From NCBI GenBank assembly GCA_030386875.1, contig CM059574.1:2487934-2551933 (forward strand): DNA of 64,000 nt. Reading direction: 5' to 3'. Of the stretch, positions 34,853-46,149 are shown piece by piece. The position numbers and the translations under genes are program-made. Under the pieces are notes generated by a model. That model was not told the origin of the DNA. It was given only the letters and a program-made list of their open reading frames with translations, and did not search any database. How positions within the stretch are numbered: position 1 is the stretch's first letter; every line of letters starts with the position of its first letter. Source of the DNA: Morinoia aosen. Lineage: Eukaryota > Arthropoda > Malacostraca > Amphipoda > Talitridae.

Positions 34853-35222
34853 CCTCAGAGTGATACTATTGTATATATGGGATGTAGCACTCCCAGAGAG
34901 GCAATGTGAGTGCCCAAGCTAAAGTTTAAGTAGGACTTCTTTTTGTTTAAATAATGTATTTTTTGTTCTGTCAAGGATCTTTTTTTTCGGTTTACTGCAA
35001 TCCTTTACATCAGCTCCTACTACTTTCTTCTTGAACTTTTGTATTGTTTGAACTTCCTTCCGGACATGCTGTTTCTATGGTCAGGGAATCTTGTGTGGGA
35101 ACACACTAGTGCATAGATTCCAGGTTTACGTGTCCATGCCAGATGGTCCCTTCATTATTTGTCTCGTAGAAACACCATTGTTGGGGCTAGGGAGGCTTAA
35201 ACTAACTGAAAATCTAATCTGC
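34853..35222 (+). mobile_element. SINE-like repeat copy 8
   Basis: CTCCTCAGAGTGATACTATTG at the 5' end and AGGGAGGCTTAAACTAACTG with an AATCTAATCT tail. It begins about 65 bp after the stop of DUF4806 copy A. Confidence 0.75.
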
Positions 35223-35339
35223 TTATGTTTGTTTCTCATTTTAAGATTTTTTCGATTACATAAATCCAAGTATTTATCATTAGCAACTGAGTTTTGCTTA
35301 TGCGGTAAAATTCTCGTGTAGAGTAGTAAGTGTTTTTCA

Positions 35340-36060
35340 ACGATCCTGTTTTTTCAGAAGGAGAATGTATCAGAACTAGAAGGATAGGCCTTCTTTTTGT
35401 TACATAGGAAGTCTATTATTTTGTTACGCCGTATTTTTTTGGTTCCGTTATTTCTTCAGTAGCGTTTAATATTTTATTGAACATTTTTCTTGTTTTAGGA
35501 ATTGCTTTCCTATTTTTCTTAGCACCGGGTGTCCTGTGCGAAACTAGACTTTGGGCATAAAATCCCCGTATTATTTTTATATTAAATGGTCCCTGGAATA
35601 TTTCTCTTGTGGGGACTCTTGCTGTGATCAGTAAAACTCATACTATGATAAATATTCAATAATGGAAATTATTCAAATAATTTTGTCCTAGGGGGACAAA
35701 ATAAGCGCCCGAACTAATGGTGTATAGCCTCCTTTTTGTTGAAATAGTATACGTTTATTTTGTCAAGGTCCAACTTTTTTAACACGTTAACTGCGATGGG
35801 TTAAACTGAAGTTCAATATTGAATTTAAATTAAAAGTAAATTGAGGAAATCAACTTTAAAAACAGCAAACATTAATTGGATCGGGCTTTTATTTAGCTTT
35901 CATTAAGTATTTATAAAAAATGAGTTAGTGACTGCAGGTGGGTCAGCAGCACTATGAAAATCACCTACGTGACCACCGGTGGGTCACTTCGCAGGAAATG
36001 TGTTAAGTTCACTACTATCTTTTACCTCAGCAGTCAGCACCTACTAATTTCTTCTGGAGT
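35340..36060 (+). mobile_element. SINE-like repeat copies 9 and 10 (diverged)
   Basis: Two degraded same-strand matches. The first, about 35340-35640, keeps GGCCTTCTTTTTGTTACATAG and ATTAAATGGTCCC. The second, about 35690-36060, keeps GGGGGACAAAATAAG and CCTCCTTTTTGTTGAAATAG. Insertions interrupt the second. Confidence 0.5.
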
Positions 36061-36229
36061 TCTTGAAATATCCTGTGATTTTTTTTACCCGAACTCTGTG
36101 ATACTATTTTTATTTTTCGGTGAAAACTTGTTGATTTCAGCTTGTAATGGATGGCCATATATAAAATCTGTGATGATGTTGATTTATTTGAACCTCATGA
36201 ATTTCAATAGTCTATTAATAATGTATAAT

Positions 36230-36644
36230 TGTGCTATATTATCGCCGCCTTTCGCTTTATTATGCTTATTTATCTATTCGAGGCAGCGATAACTCCTATT
36301 GGAAAGAAATGCTTAATAATAGCAGAAAATACTCGTGGTACGCACGGATTTTAATAATGGCGCTCAGAAATAAAAGTATTTACGTCTGTGTACCGTGCTA
36401 TGAAAATGCATATTGTTTACAATATTATGCATACTTATGCATTTTATCAGCTTTCTGTCATGCAACTTTATGCACAATTATGCTTTCGAGGCGGCGATAA
36501 TTATCGCGGCAAAAGAGGTCTTTGGCGACGATAAAGTCGGCTATATATCGCCGCCTTGGTGACGATAATCATGCATAAATAAGCATACGACTCGGCGAAC
36601 CGTGTGCATACTTTTCGAAGAGGCGGCGAAAAAGTTAGACTGGG
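36230..36644. repeat. Right subterminal repeats of element 1
   Basis: Repeats of TATCGCCGCCT/AGGCGGCGATA, GAGGCGGCGATAATTATCGC and TATGCAT-type sequence up to the terminal GACTGGG. The TCGCCGCC motif matches that at the left end, so both termini share the same putative binding sites. Confidence 0.75.
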
Positions 36645-37326
36645 TTCCGCTTCTCCATTATCTCAGCAATATGATGCAATTAAACGTCTTTCGGAAATGA
36701 GGTTGACTGTTGGTGATGATCCCTTTGAATATATCGGGAAAATGCGTCTGCTCGTAGAATCATTCCAAACTCTTAAAGTTACGACTGATTCCGTGCTCCA
36801 CTATTTTTTTCTGGCACGGCATGAATGAGAATTTCCAGTCCCACTTTGTTCAGGTCACTAATAAAACCAGACCGTCGCTAGAAAATTTACTCTCGAAAAT
36901 CTTCGACGTTATCAGGGAGCTGTGAAACGCAAGCATAAGTTAGATAAAGTCCATTCTGACAGCCCAACTAGTTCCTCAAAGTTTGTGTCTAATTCCGCCG
37001 TGGACTTGGAGCCACGTATTGAGAAAGTGGAGAGGCCACCGCGTTGCACCTTTTGCGATCAATCTAAAAGCGGGGACGCTCATTCCACCTACAACTGTCC
37101 AGTATATAAAACGGCAGAAGCAAAGAGAGACAAATTATTTGCCCTCGGTGGCTGCTTGAAGTGCGCTAACTTGTCTCACATGGCAGGAGATTGTAAATTT
37201 CGCTTCAAGAAAAGGTGCTATTTTTGTACTCAATATCATTACAGCTTTCTTTGTCCAAAATCAAAGGTTCCAAGGTCCTCAACGCGACCTGGGCCGACTG
37301 CAGAGTCTCTGCCTCGCAGCTATTAA
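36645..37326 (+). pseudogene. BEL/Pao gag, second part with zinc knuckles
   Basis: Resumes the gag interrupted at 26130, giving YDAIKRLSEMRLTVGDDPFE and then, after a frameshift near 36825, NENFQSHFVQVTNK. The frame from 36922 carries the Cys-rich nucleocapsid region: CTFCDQ, then NCPVY, LGGCLKCANLSHMAGDC and CYFCTQYHYSFLC, the usual pattern of BEL/Pao gag. At least two frame breaks separate the blocks. Confidence 0.85.
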
Positions 37327-37838
37327 AATCCAGCGACAAGAAAGAAATTAGTTCGGGGTCTGCATTGGTGGGACAGGCATTGGCAGCAGCTCCAAGTGAC
37401 TGTGGTCAAGACGTAATAATTCCTACCTTCAGTGTCGAACGTCACGGTGTGGCGATTCGTGGAATGCGTGACAGTGGTTGCCAGCCGAATTTCATTACCG
37501 TTGCATGTACTAGAAAATTAAACCTCGAAACCATTCTTCATGAATATAATGTAACTGTGAAAGGTTTTAATTCTAGCGTAACTCATCAGACCCGAACAGT
37601 CAAGTTTGACCTATTCGATTCAGAGCCACCAATTGAAGCAATTTGTATTCCTACCATAAAAACGACATTAGAGCTGCCGCAGCTGCCAACCGTAACCAAG
37701 GCTTTTGTCGATAAGGGATACGTGTTGGCTGATAAATCCTTGTCAAGAAACGAAATCAAAATTGCCGAATTGGATTTCGTACTTGGGAATAATGATGCAC
37801 AGTTGCTTCCCCAGAAAGATGTAGTTTTCGGTTCGTAA
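37327..37838 (+). pseudogene. BEL/Pao aspartic protease region (DUF1758)
   Basis: In a new frame after the gag block, with VAIRGMRDSGCQPNFITVAC, where DSG is the expected catalytic triad of the retropepsin. Further on come VTVKGFNSSVTH and a C-terminal stretch ending LPQKDVVFGS before a stop at 37838. The normal protease-to-RT connection is interrupted here. 37984-38160 contains a degenerate repeat of AAAPGDDLSSGV-type codons. Confidence 0.8.
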
Positions 37839-38237
37839 CCGTGTTCTCTTTTTTCAGAAACATCTCTGGGAGTGATGTTGAGTGGCAGCGTTAGTAGAAT
37901 CATACGTAATCTTCCTAGTGTACCGCAAATAGGGGTTAATTTCTACACCTGCAGCTCAACTCGTAAAAACAGGCTCGATAATCGTGTCTCAAAGCGAGGC
38001 TTGCCCTTCGCCGAGGGCATCGCAGCTGCGGCCGGGGACGATCTCTCCAGCGGTGTCACAGCAGCGCCCGGGGACGATCTCTCCATGCGCGTCACCGCAG
38101 CGGCCGGTTACAATCTCTCCAGCGGCATCGCAGCATCGTCCAGCAACGATACAAATTGTGCCACAGAGGTCAGTAAGAAGGTTGTAGCCAAACCTAAGTT
38201 AGGCGAGTTGGAACTTTCTGCAGATTGTGAGCCATAA

Positions 38238-39083
38238 AAAGCTACCCTGAACGAGGCCGTACGCGCAATTTTGACAGATAAACCCGTAGATTCTTTCCTG
38301 TACGAAAAAGGAATTTACGAGGAAGACAGCATAGAAGAAAATGATCGACTCGTTAAACATGTACTTGCTGAAACCCGTCACGAAGCAGATGGCCGTTTAA
38401 TGATGCCTCTCGCATGGAATAGCAAAGTGTGTGATCTATTAGGCAGAAACGTATCTATGTCAAAGCAAATTCTCAAGAGTAACTTGACTAAACTTCAAAA
38501 AACCTTGAGCGCCTCCTCAGGTACGATGACGTAATTAAAGAGCAAGTTGCTTCCGGCGTTATTGAGCGCATAAATAACCTTCCAAAATTCTTGGAAGAAC
38601 ACCCTAGCGCTAGCTTCTTGCCTCATATGGGGATCTTTAAGTTAGAGCGTGAGAGTACTAAATGTAGGGCTGTGTACCTTTCCAATTTGTGCGATAATGA
38701 TTCCTCTAAATTGAAAACTATTTCTCACAATCAAGCTATGCTTAGCGGGCCAAACCTAAATCAAAAAATAACCTCATCCATTCTTCACCTGCGCTTTGAC
38801 AAGTACTTGTTATGTTTCGACCTGAAAAAAAGCTTTCCTGAGCATAGGTTTGAGGGAAATCGATCAAAATCGGCTAATGCTGTTCTGGTTTCGTAACGTA
38901 GCTAAGCAGGACTTTTCCATTGTCGCTTACCGTCACAAAAGACTGATTCTCGGTTTACGGTGCTCTCCTTTTCTTTTAATGATGGCTCTGCACAAAATTC
39001 TCTTGCAAGATTCTAGTAATGATTCTTCAGAATTATGCAACGTGAAGAAACTTATGTACAGCTTGTTCTACGTGGGCAACTAA
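38238..39083 (+). pseudogene. BEL/Pao reverse transcriptase, catalytic motif lost
   Basis: Blocks in three frames: EDSIEENDRLVKHVLAETRH, then HMGIFKLERESTKCRAVYLS, LNQKITSSILHLRF, DQNRLMLFWFRN and LILGLRCSPFLLMMALH. The position of the catalytic YxDD/YVDN box reads LFYVGN followed by a stop (39081-39083). An active-site Asp is therefore replaced by Gly, in addition to several stops and frameshifts. Confidence 0.85.
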
Positions 39084-40061
39084 GCCATAACCTCTAACGA
39101 TGAATCCTTCTAAGAGTGGGCTTACTCTCAGCTGCAGGGGATTTTTCAGCCTTATCGCTTTGACCTGCAGCAGTTTGTTACGAACTCCAGTGACCTACAG
39201 CAGTCGATTGATGAAGCAGGTGAAGCTGTGGAAACCGCAAGCCAGGTAAAATTGTTAGGTCTCAGTTGAGACCGTACTAACGATAAAATCTCTGCAAGCC
39301 CTCTTACTTTAGAGAGTTCAGCCAATACCAAGAGAAAAATCTTGGCTTCCATCGCTAATAACTACGACGTTTGCCAGTACGCGGGACCACTACTGAACCG
39401 CGCGCGTTTGTTCATTCATAAACTTCAATGTGACCAGTCTGTTGCTTGGGACGATATTATTTCTGTTGATCTGCAAAGAGAATGGACTAATATTTGCAAG
39501 CAAGTGAACAAATCACCCTCTATTCCGATTAAAAGATTCGTCGGAAGACGCGACAGCACGTTCGAACTTGTAGCATTCACGGACGCAAGTTCTTTGATGT
39601 ACGGTGTTGTAGTATTCATAAAAAATGTGGAAACTGTTGAGGTAAATTTACTCCTGGCCAAAAACAAAATCGTAAACAAACAACTCGAAACAAAGTCAAT
39701 CCCATCGCTTTAATTCCACGCCATATCTTTGGGTGTAAAGACTTTGATCGATGTGCGTAACGAACTAGGAGGACCTAAATGTGTGACTCCAATAAAAATC
39801 TCTAAGCTATCACTCTTCTCAGATAGCATGGTCTCTTTGACCTGGCTAAACTCAGCCGTGCACAAGCTAGACAAAATGCAAAAGCTTTCTGTGTTCGTTA
39901 AAAATAGACTAAATTTCATTTGCCGGCAGTGCGAATCGTGCCCGACCGAATTTGGATTCATTTCCGGTTTGAAGAATCCAGCAGATTGCATCACGCGTCC
40001 TTTAAGCTATAAACAATTGATGAACACAAATTACCATCAAGGACCGAGCTTATTACGTTAG
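39084..40061 (+). pseudogene. BEL/Pao RNase H and connection region
   Basis: SQVKLLGLS near 39240 marks the connection. Then come RKILASIANNYDV, YAGPLLNRARLFIHKLQCDQ and the RNase H-like VAFTDASSLMYGVVVF and SLFSDSMVSLTWLN, ending in GLKNPADCITRPLSYKQL. One stop at 39711 and one near 39268 interrupt it. The order matches BEL/Pao pol. Confidence 0.85.
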
Positions 40062-40082
40062 CCTAATTTCACGGTAAATGAC

Positions 40083-41636
40083 TTGTCCTTTCATTTCCTT
40101 GTACCCTTTACCGCAGAAACTGGATGCGCAACCGCTGTGGCAGTTCCGTCACGAGGAGCTGTGAGCTCCATTGGCGCGAATGAGCCTCATTGCAGCGAGA
40201 GCGACGACTTGTTTGATCCTACCGAACCTGATAGTAAGGAAAGCAAGCCGGCGGTGGGTGATCTAGTTCTCCTAGTTGACGAGAATCGTTACTCTAGCTT
40301 TCATCGCTTGGTCGCCGTGCATCGACTTTGCATCAAATTTATTAACAATTGCAAGCTGAAGCTTAAAGCTAAAGATCAGGTACGTTTCAATCATTCAACG
40401 TGTTTCAGTAACGTAAGCGATAACCTGTACGAAGTTGCTAGCGATCATGTGATTCGTGTGCATCAGAAATCAAATTTTGCCAATTGCCAAAATTTCTTGA
40501 ATAGCAAGCAGAAAACTTTCTCTGCAATTACTGCTTTACAAAAGCAACTCAATCTATTCCTTGACAGGAAGGGCATTTTGAGGGTACGAAGCAAATTTGA
40601 TAGGTGGAGAGATCACTCGAAGTATTCCTATCCCATAATCTTAGGAAATTACAGCCATCTAGCGGACGTAATTATCTCTGACATTCATCTCCGCATGGCT
40701 CATAAGGGTTGTTACTCTGTATTGGCTCAATTTCGAAAGGAATTTCATGTGTCCTGTAACTTCTCAGCTGTTTATCGCGTTGTCAGAAAATGCCTTTCTT
40801 GCCGTCGTTTTAACGCTAGGGCAATTACATTGAACTAATCCTCCTATAAGGAGTTTAGAGCTGAGCCTCCAAGCGTACCCTACAAGTATCTATTTCTAGA
40901 TTATTTCGGTCCTTACTGGATCAAGAAAGAAGGACGCTAAGTCAAAGTTTGGGTGCTTTGCATCACGTGTCTTTGGTCTAGAGCAAATTTGAAGCTTTGC
41001 GTAGACATGTCTGTCAGTGAATTTCTCAGAGCTTTTCAGCTCCATGTCTTCGACCATGGCTTACCCCAGCTCGTAATGTCTGACTTAGGAAGTCAGATTG
41101 TCGCAAGCGCAAACATAATATCCGACCTTTTAAAGGACTCTGAAACTGCCCTGTTTTTAGAAAAACCAAATTCACGATTCGTGAAATTTGAGCAGTACTT
41201 TAAAGGCTGCAGCGCCTTAAAAATGGGCTCTTTGGTCGAATCGTGTGTAAAATTAACTAAGCGCTTAATCAATGGGTCTTTGCGTAAAGCAGTGCTCACT
41301 CTCTTGAATTTTGACTTCATACTAGCGCAAACTGTTCATTTGGTGAGCAAACGCCCTGTGACATTTAAAGAAACATTAAGAGGTTCAGACTCAAACGAAG
41401 TTCCGGCACCAATTACTCCTGAACAAATAGTTAAGGGGCACGAGCTGATCTCACTGAACACTATTCCTGACAGTGATCAGTCTCGGCCAGACCCTTCCTG
41501 GTCACCAGAGGTGGATCCCATTGAGAGAATCAGACAGGGTTTTCTACAGTTAAATAAAGTTCGTGACCGTCTTCGCGATCTCTATCAATCTGAATTTCTC
41601 GCAAACTTGGCTTCTAACTTGGGCAGCTAACTCGAA
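40083..41636 (+). pseudogene. BEL/Pao integrase
   Basis: First comes a 251-codon block with the H2C2-type zinc motif (DIHLRMAHKG, then VVRKCLSCRR). After stops at about 40836 and 40938 comes the core domain: LDYFGPYWIKKEGR, HGLPQLVMSDLGSQIV and LVESCVKLTKRL, supplying the expected D, D and E residues. It continues to VDPIERIRQGFLQLNKVRDR. Two nonsense codons lie between the zinc domain and the core. Confidence 0.85.
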
Positions 41637-41639
41637 AGA

Positions 41640-41963
41640 CAGGTATAAGCCTGTTAAGCACCATCCGCTGAAAAAGAACCGCATCAAAAGGCTCTAAACT
41701 ATCCCATGGGCAGGGTACAGAAGGTGTTTATTAATCAGTTGGACGAAGTAACCAGCGTGATTGTGCTAAAAAGAAATGTAAAGCGCCATTCCACCTCACT
41801 AATACCTTTACTTAATTGTGACTCTAACCCTCTCACTACTACAGAGCAGCAGCTGCAGCTCCAGCCGCAGCATCAAACTGCGCCGGAACCTGGGACGAGG
41901 CGGGCAGCAGCCAAGCGCTGCATTGAGCATAATAGGGCGCTCGCGTCAGCTGATGCTCTCTAA
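41640..41963 (+). pseudogene. BEL/Pao DUF5641 C-terminus
   Basis: MGRVQKVFINQLDEVTSVIV, RHSTSLIPLL and a tail RRAAAKRCIEHNRAL ending at the stop 41961-41963. This is the same polyprotein end as the minus-strand fragment at 6475-6912, but from a different BEL/Pao lineage. A further frame (42027-42374) downstream has no recognisable domain. Confidence 0.8.
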
Positions 41964-42673
41964 TTATATTTAATTGTGCAGCGTTCGACACCTCTTCACA
42001 CGCTTTTTTATCTATGACATTAGATATTGCAGACTAGTTCCATTGAATTTTGTATTCTTAACGAAAATTCAATCCCTTCCCCGGACTGTTGTAGAAATTC
42101 TTTTTTCTTAGTCCGGGACTTAGTATTAAGGCTTCGTAAATTTAAGAAACCAGTTAGAAACATTTATATTTTCGAGGACGTTCTGTGCAGTTTGCCCTTA
42201 CCTACAAAATCATTGGTACCCTTCAAGTACGAACACCTCTTAAACCAACCTCAGAACATCGTGCCTGACAAACCTCAGACACGCTCCAACGTCCACAGCG
42301 CTAACGAAATGCTTACGGACACCGTCCCCCATATTATGAGATCATGGTTGATATTGGGATTATTGCTGCAATAGGAAGTGTAGGAGGTCAGGTATATCCT
42401 GTGAAAAAAATGAGACTCGTACGTTCACTCGTTCGCCCGCTACGGGGGTTTGGAAAATGGGGGGAGGGGAAGGGGAAGGGGTATTTTATCATGTTACACC
42501 TCCCCCAAGGCACTTTCTTCACGGCTTGACGTTGCTGTCATCTCCTATGTCTCTGTATTACTCTATGATTTCAGGGGTTTAAACTTAACCGATATGTATT
42601 TAAAAATTCTAGTTATAATTGTTTATATACTTTTGTTTCGTTTATTATGTAAACAATGGATTTTAGGATTCAA

Positions 42674-42965
42674 AATGCTTCTTCTCCTACAGTTTTTGAG
42701 CTACAGTGATGATTTTGAGATCATTGGATGCTGAAAAACAAGGAATTTCCAAAACTCAAATGGTTTTTCACAATAAATTTATGTTCAAAAGATATGACGT
42801 CATAAATCCGCATTTTTTCGATGACATTTTTCTCAAATTTTTTACTTTTTTAGAAAATGTAAAATTGGGAAAAACAATTTGAGTTTTTGGAGTGTCCACG
42901 TCTTTCCGCATCCAATGATACCAAAATCATTACTGTAGCTCAAAAACTGTAGGACAAGAAGCATT
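42674..42965. mobile_element. Fold-back MITE, copy in first tandem unit
   Basis: Arms of about 57 bp: AATGCTTCTTCTCCTACAGT through CATTGGATGC, and the complement ending GACAAGAAGCATT. An AT-rich centre contains GACGTCATAAATCCG. Confidence 0.8.
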
Positions 42966-43423
42966 ATAAAAACCCCTCCCCAAATGATCGTTTTCTTCGA
43001 TTTCCCATTTTCTTTTCAGGAAAATCGCACTTTGTCATAGAAGATAATCGATTCTCATTTGCATTTCCTATCAGTCCCCCATATTATGAGATCATGGGTG
43101 ATATTGGGATTATTGCTGCAATAGGAAGTGTAGGAGGTCAGGTATATTCTGTGAAAAAAATGAGACTCGTACGTTCACTCGTTCGCCCGCTACGGGGGTT
43201 TGGAAAATGCGGGGAGGGGAAGGGGAAGGGGTATTTTATCATGTTACACCTCCCCCAAGGCACTTTCTTCACGGCTTGACGTTGCTGTCATCTCCTATGT
43301 CTCTGTATTACTCTATGATTTCAGGGGTTTAACCTTAACCGAAATGTATTTAAAAATTCTAGTTATAATTGTTTATATACTTTTGTTTCGTTTATTATGT
43401 AAACAATGGATTTTGGGATTCAA

Positions 43424-43716
43424 AATGCTTCTTCTCCTACAGTTTTTGAGCTACAGTGATGATTTTGGGATCATTGGATGCTGAAAAACAAGGAATTTCC
43501 AAAACTCAAATGGTTTTTCACAATAAATTTATGTTCAAAAGATATGACGTCATAAATCCGCATTTTTTCGATGACATTTTTCTCAAATTTTTTACTTCTT
43601 TTAGAAAATGTAAAATTGGGAAAAACAATTTGAGTTTTTGGAGTGTCCACGTCTTTCCGCATCCAATGATACCAAAATCATTACTGTAGCTCAAAAACTG
43701 TAGGACAAGAAGCATT
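43424..43716. mobile_element. Fold-back MITE, copy in second tandem unit
   Basis: Duplicate of 42674-42965 carried along by the 750-bp tandem duplication, with a few substitutions. Confidence 0.8.
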
Positions 43717-44028
43717 ATGAAAACCCCTCCCCAAATGATCGTTTTCTTCGATTTCCCATTTTCTTTTCAGGAAAATCGCACTTTGTCATAGAAGATAATC
43801 GATTCTCATTTGCATTTCCTATCAGTCCCCCATATTATGAGATCATGGGTGATATTGGGATTATTGCTGCAATAGGAAGTGTAGGTCAGGTACATCCTAC
43901 GTTCACTCGTTCACCCGCTACGGGGGTTTGGAAAATGGGGGGGGAGGGGAGGTGGAAGGGATATTTTTTACTAAATTTCATTGCTCTAGGTTCAATAATA
44001 AAGAAAAAGGTTTTTATGGGGGACGGTG

Positions 44029-44880
44029 TTTTTAAGCCTTCCTGTGGAGCACTGCTTTCTTATCCATCTTTAGTTTTTCTCTTATTCTAAGAAGCAGTTT
44101 TTAGGATGGGCGTTTTCGGGTGAAACCCTCCTGTGACCTGCACTACGGTTCCCTACGCTTGACGTCGTGGAGAGGGCTTGTGGCTGACGGCCGAGGCATG
44201 ATGACGGCTGCCACTACGGTTTCGCACCGCTCCGAGACTGCTCCGGACTCAGCTGCTTCTCCGACTTCTCGTCTACGGGACTACGGAGGCAACCTTGATA
44301 TGGAGCCAGTGTCAACTACGGCAGTCCAGCGCTTCAGCGGCTGGGCAGACGGTCATCGACCTTCTCTTCTCGCTGTCGTCACGTGAACTTCGAGGGATCC
44401 ATTGGGAGGGTACGTTTGGAGATAAGTAGGTGCATTTGTCCCGAACGTTCCTCACTGGCCTACATTTGGCTGTAGTTTCCCGTACTCTGGCCGTACCCTA
44501 AATTTAAAGCCGTGACTTAAACAGAAATTATTATGTCTTCAATATATTCCAGATAGAGTGCATTGCCATATCTGTTAACGCAGAATCTTTAACCTATTCT
44601 CGGCAGCTCTCAATCTTACCACCGTCAAAATATTTACATTTGTCTAATTTATCTCAACAGGTCACGGTTATGGCAAAATTGATGTGGGAGGCTGTCGGAT
44701 GCTCCAACTTCCGACTTCTTTACTTACCCAAGAAGTCACCGACGTGCCTGCACTTGAAGACTACCTTCGCTGTTATTTATTACCATCATTATTAATTCGC
44801 ATTTGCATCACTAAATTAATAACCAGCATTGTGTCTTCCTTTTCCCCACTCTGTTTTTTCAATAAAAGCTGCATCCTGAC
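44029..44880 (+). other. Possible 3' end or LTR of the BEL/Pao element
   Basis: More GC-rich than its surroundings. It contains a frame of 88 codons (44120-44386) without a recognisable domain and an AATAAA at 44861-44866 in a CAATAAAAGCTGCAT context. The position after the polyprotein fits a 3' LTR, but with no second copy in view the call cannot be confirmed. Confidence 0.3.
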
Positions 44881-45960
44881 CCGATTCCACGGTCGACGGA
44901 GCTAATAAGCGCGTCTTGAGCTGTTTGCTCGGTCGAATGCAATGAAAAGCTGGTCTTAGGCTGTTTCCTAGGTCGAATGTGGGTTAAATCGTATTTTTTT
45001 TGCTGTTTGCCTAGTCAACAGAGATGAGAAGTTCATCTTGAGCCGATTCCACTGTCGACAGAACTAAAATGCGCGTGTTTGGCCGTTTCCTAAGTCATAT
45101 GTAAGTACGAGCGCGTCTTAGCAAATGCCTAGGTCGAATATGGGTAAAAGCGCGTTCTTACTCGTTCGCCCAATCGATTGAGGGGTAAATTGCATCTCAA
45201 GCCGATTTCACTGTCGACGGAGCTAAAAAGCGCGTCTTGGGCAGTTTCCTAGGTCGAATACTGTAAAATTTGCGTTCTTTGTCGTCTGTCCAATCGACAG
45301 AGGTGAAAAGTGCATCTTCAGCCGTTTCCCCGGTCGACGGGGCTAAAAAGTACGCGTTGAGCCGATTCCTAGGTCGACTGCGGTGAAAAGCACATCTTAG
45401 GCTGTTTCCTAGTCGAATAAGGGTAAAAACGCGTTCCTTGCCGTTTGCCCAGTCAACGGAGTTAAAAGTGCATTTAAAGGCGATTCGACGTCGACGGAGC
45501 TGAAAAACACGTGTTGAGCTGTTTCCTTCGTCTAATGCGGTGAAAAGCGCGTCTTAGGTTGTTTCCTCGATCAAATGTGGTGAAAATCGCGTCTTTTGTC
45601 GTTTGCCCAGTCGACCGAAGTGACAAGTGCATCTTCAGCCGATTCAAAGGTCGACGGTACTAAAAATCACGTGTCGAACCATTTTCTAGGTTGTTTGTGG
45701 CTAAAAGCGCATCTTAGGCTGTTTCCTCGGTCGAATATGGGTAAAATTGCGTTCTTTGCCGTTTGCCCAGTTGTCAGAGGTGAGAAGTGCATCTTGAGCC
45801 GATTCCACGGCCGACGAAGCTAAAAAGCATGAGTTGAGCCGTTTCCTAGCTCGAATTTGGTGCAAATCGTGTCCTTTTCTGTTTGTCTACTTGACAGAGG
45901 TGAAAAGTGCATCTTGAAAGATTCCACGGTCGACGCTAAAAAAGCACGAGTTGACCCAAT
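44880..45960. repeat. 40-bp minisatellite, about 26 diverged units
   Basis: Units of about 40 bp with consensus near GGTCGAATGCGGTGAAAAGC, then GCGTCTTAGGCTGTTTCCTA. The variable position TCGAC/TCGAA alternates, suggesting a higher-order two-unit pattern of about 80 bp. The array starts right after the polyadenylation-like signal of the putative LTR. Confidence 0.9.
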
Positions 45961-46149
45961 CGGAAATGGCTTAACCGATCTTTGAAGGTTATTTCAGTTC
46001 TCGGCAAACATTCTTTGCAGATTATTGAATACCTCCGCAGCAGTATATGCACTTAGTGCAGATTTAATGCAGAATTATTGCAGTCGATGTCCGGTTTTGA
46101 AGTGCAGATCGGTATCGATTTTCTGCAAAGATCTTCTTTGACCAAGAGT

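Larger units (their letters stand above)
26131..36644 (+). mobile_element. DNA transposon 'element 1' (10.5 kb, CCCAGTC termini)
   Basis: The 20-bp terminal inverted repeat CCCAGTCTAACCTTTTCGCC (left) pairs with GGCGAAAAAGTTAGACTGGG (right), with one mismatch. It is flanked by the 2-bp duplication TT (26129-26130 and 36645-36646). Removing the element plus one TT rejoins retrotransposon gag in frame. Both ends hold subterminal repeats built on CGCCGAAGAGGCGGC, CGATTTTATCGCC and TGCATAAAAATGCA. Inside are a decayed DUF4806 gene, a fold-back element and six SINE-like copies. No transposase remnant was recognised, so it is non-autonomous. 26520-28566 and 29718-30654 hold nothing else I can name. 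Confidence 0.85.
42320..44028. mobile_element. 1.7-kb TIR element with an internal tandem duplication
   Basis: The ends CACCGTCCCCCATA and TATGGGGGACGGTG are a perfect 14-bp inverted repeat. The interior consists of two full copies (42326-43075 and 43076-43826) and a partial third copy (43827-about 43965) of a 750-bp unit with only scattered differences. Each full unit encloses a fold-back MITE. No transposase is present and no convincing target duplication is visible. It inserted downstream of the BEL/Pao polyprotein. Confidence 0.7.
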
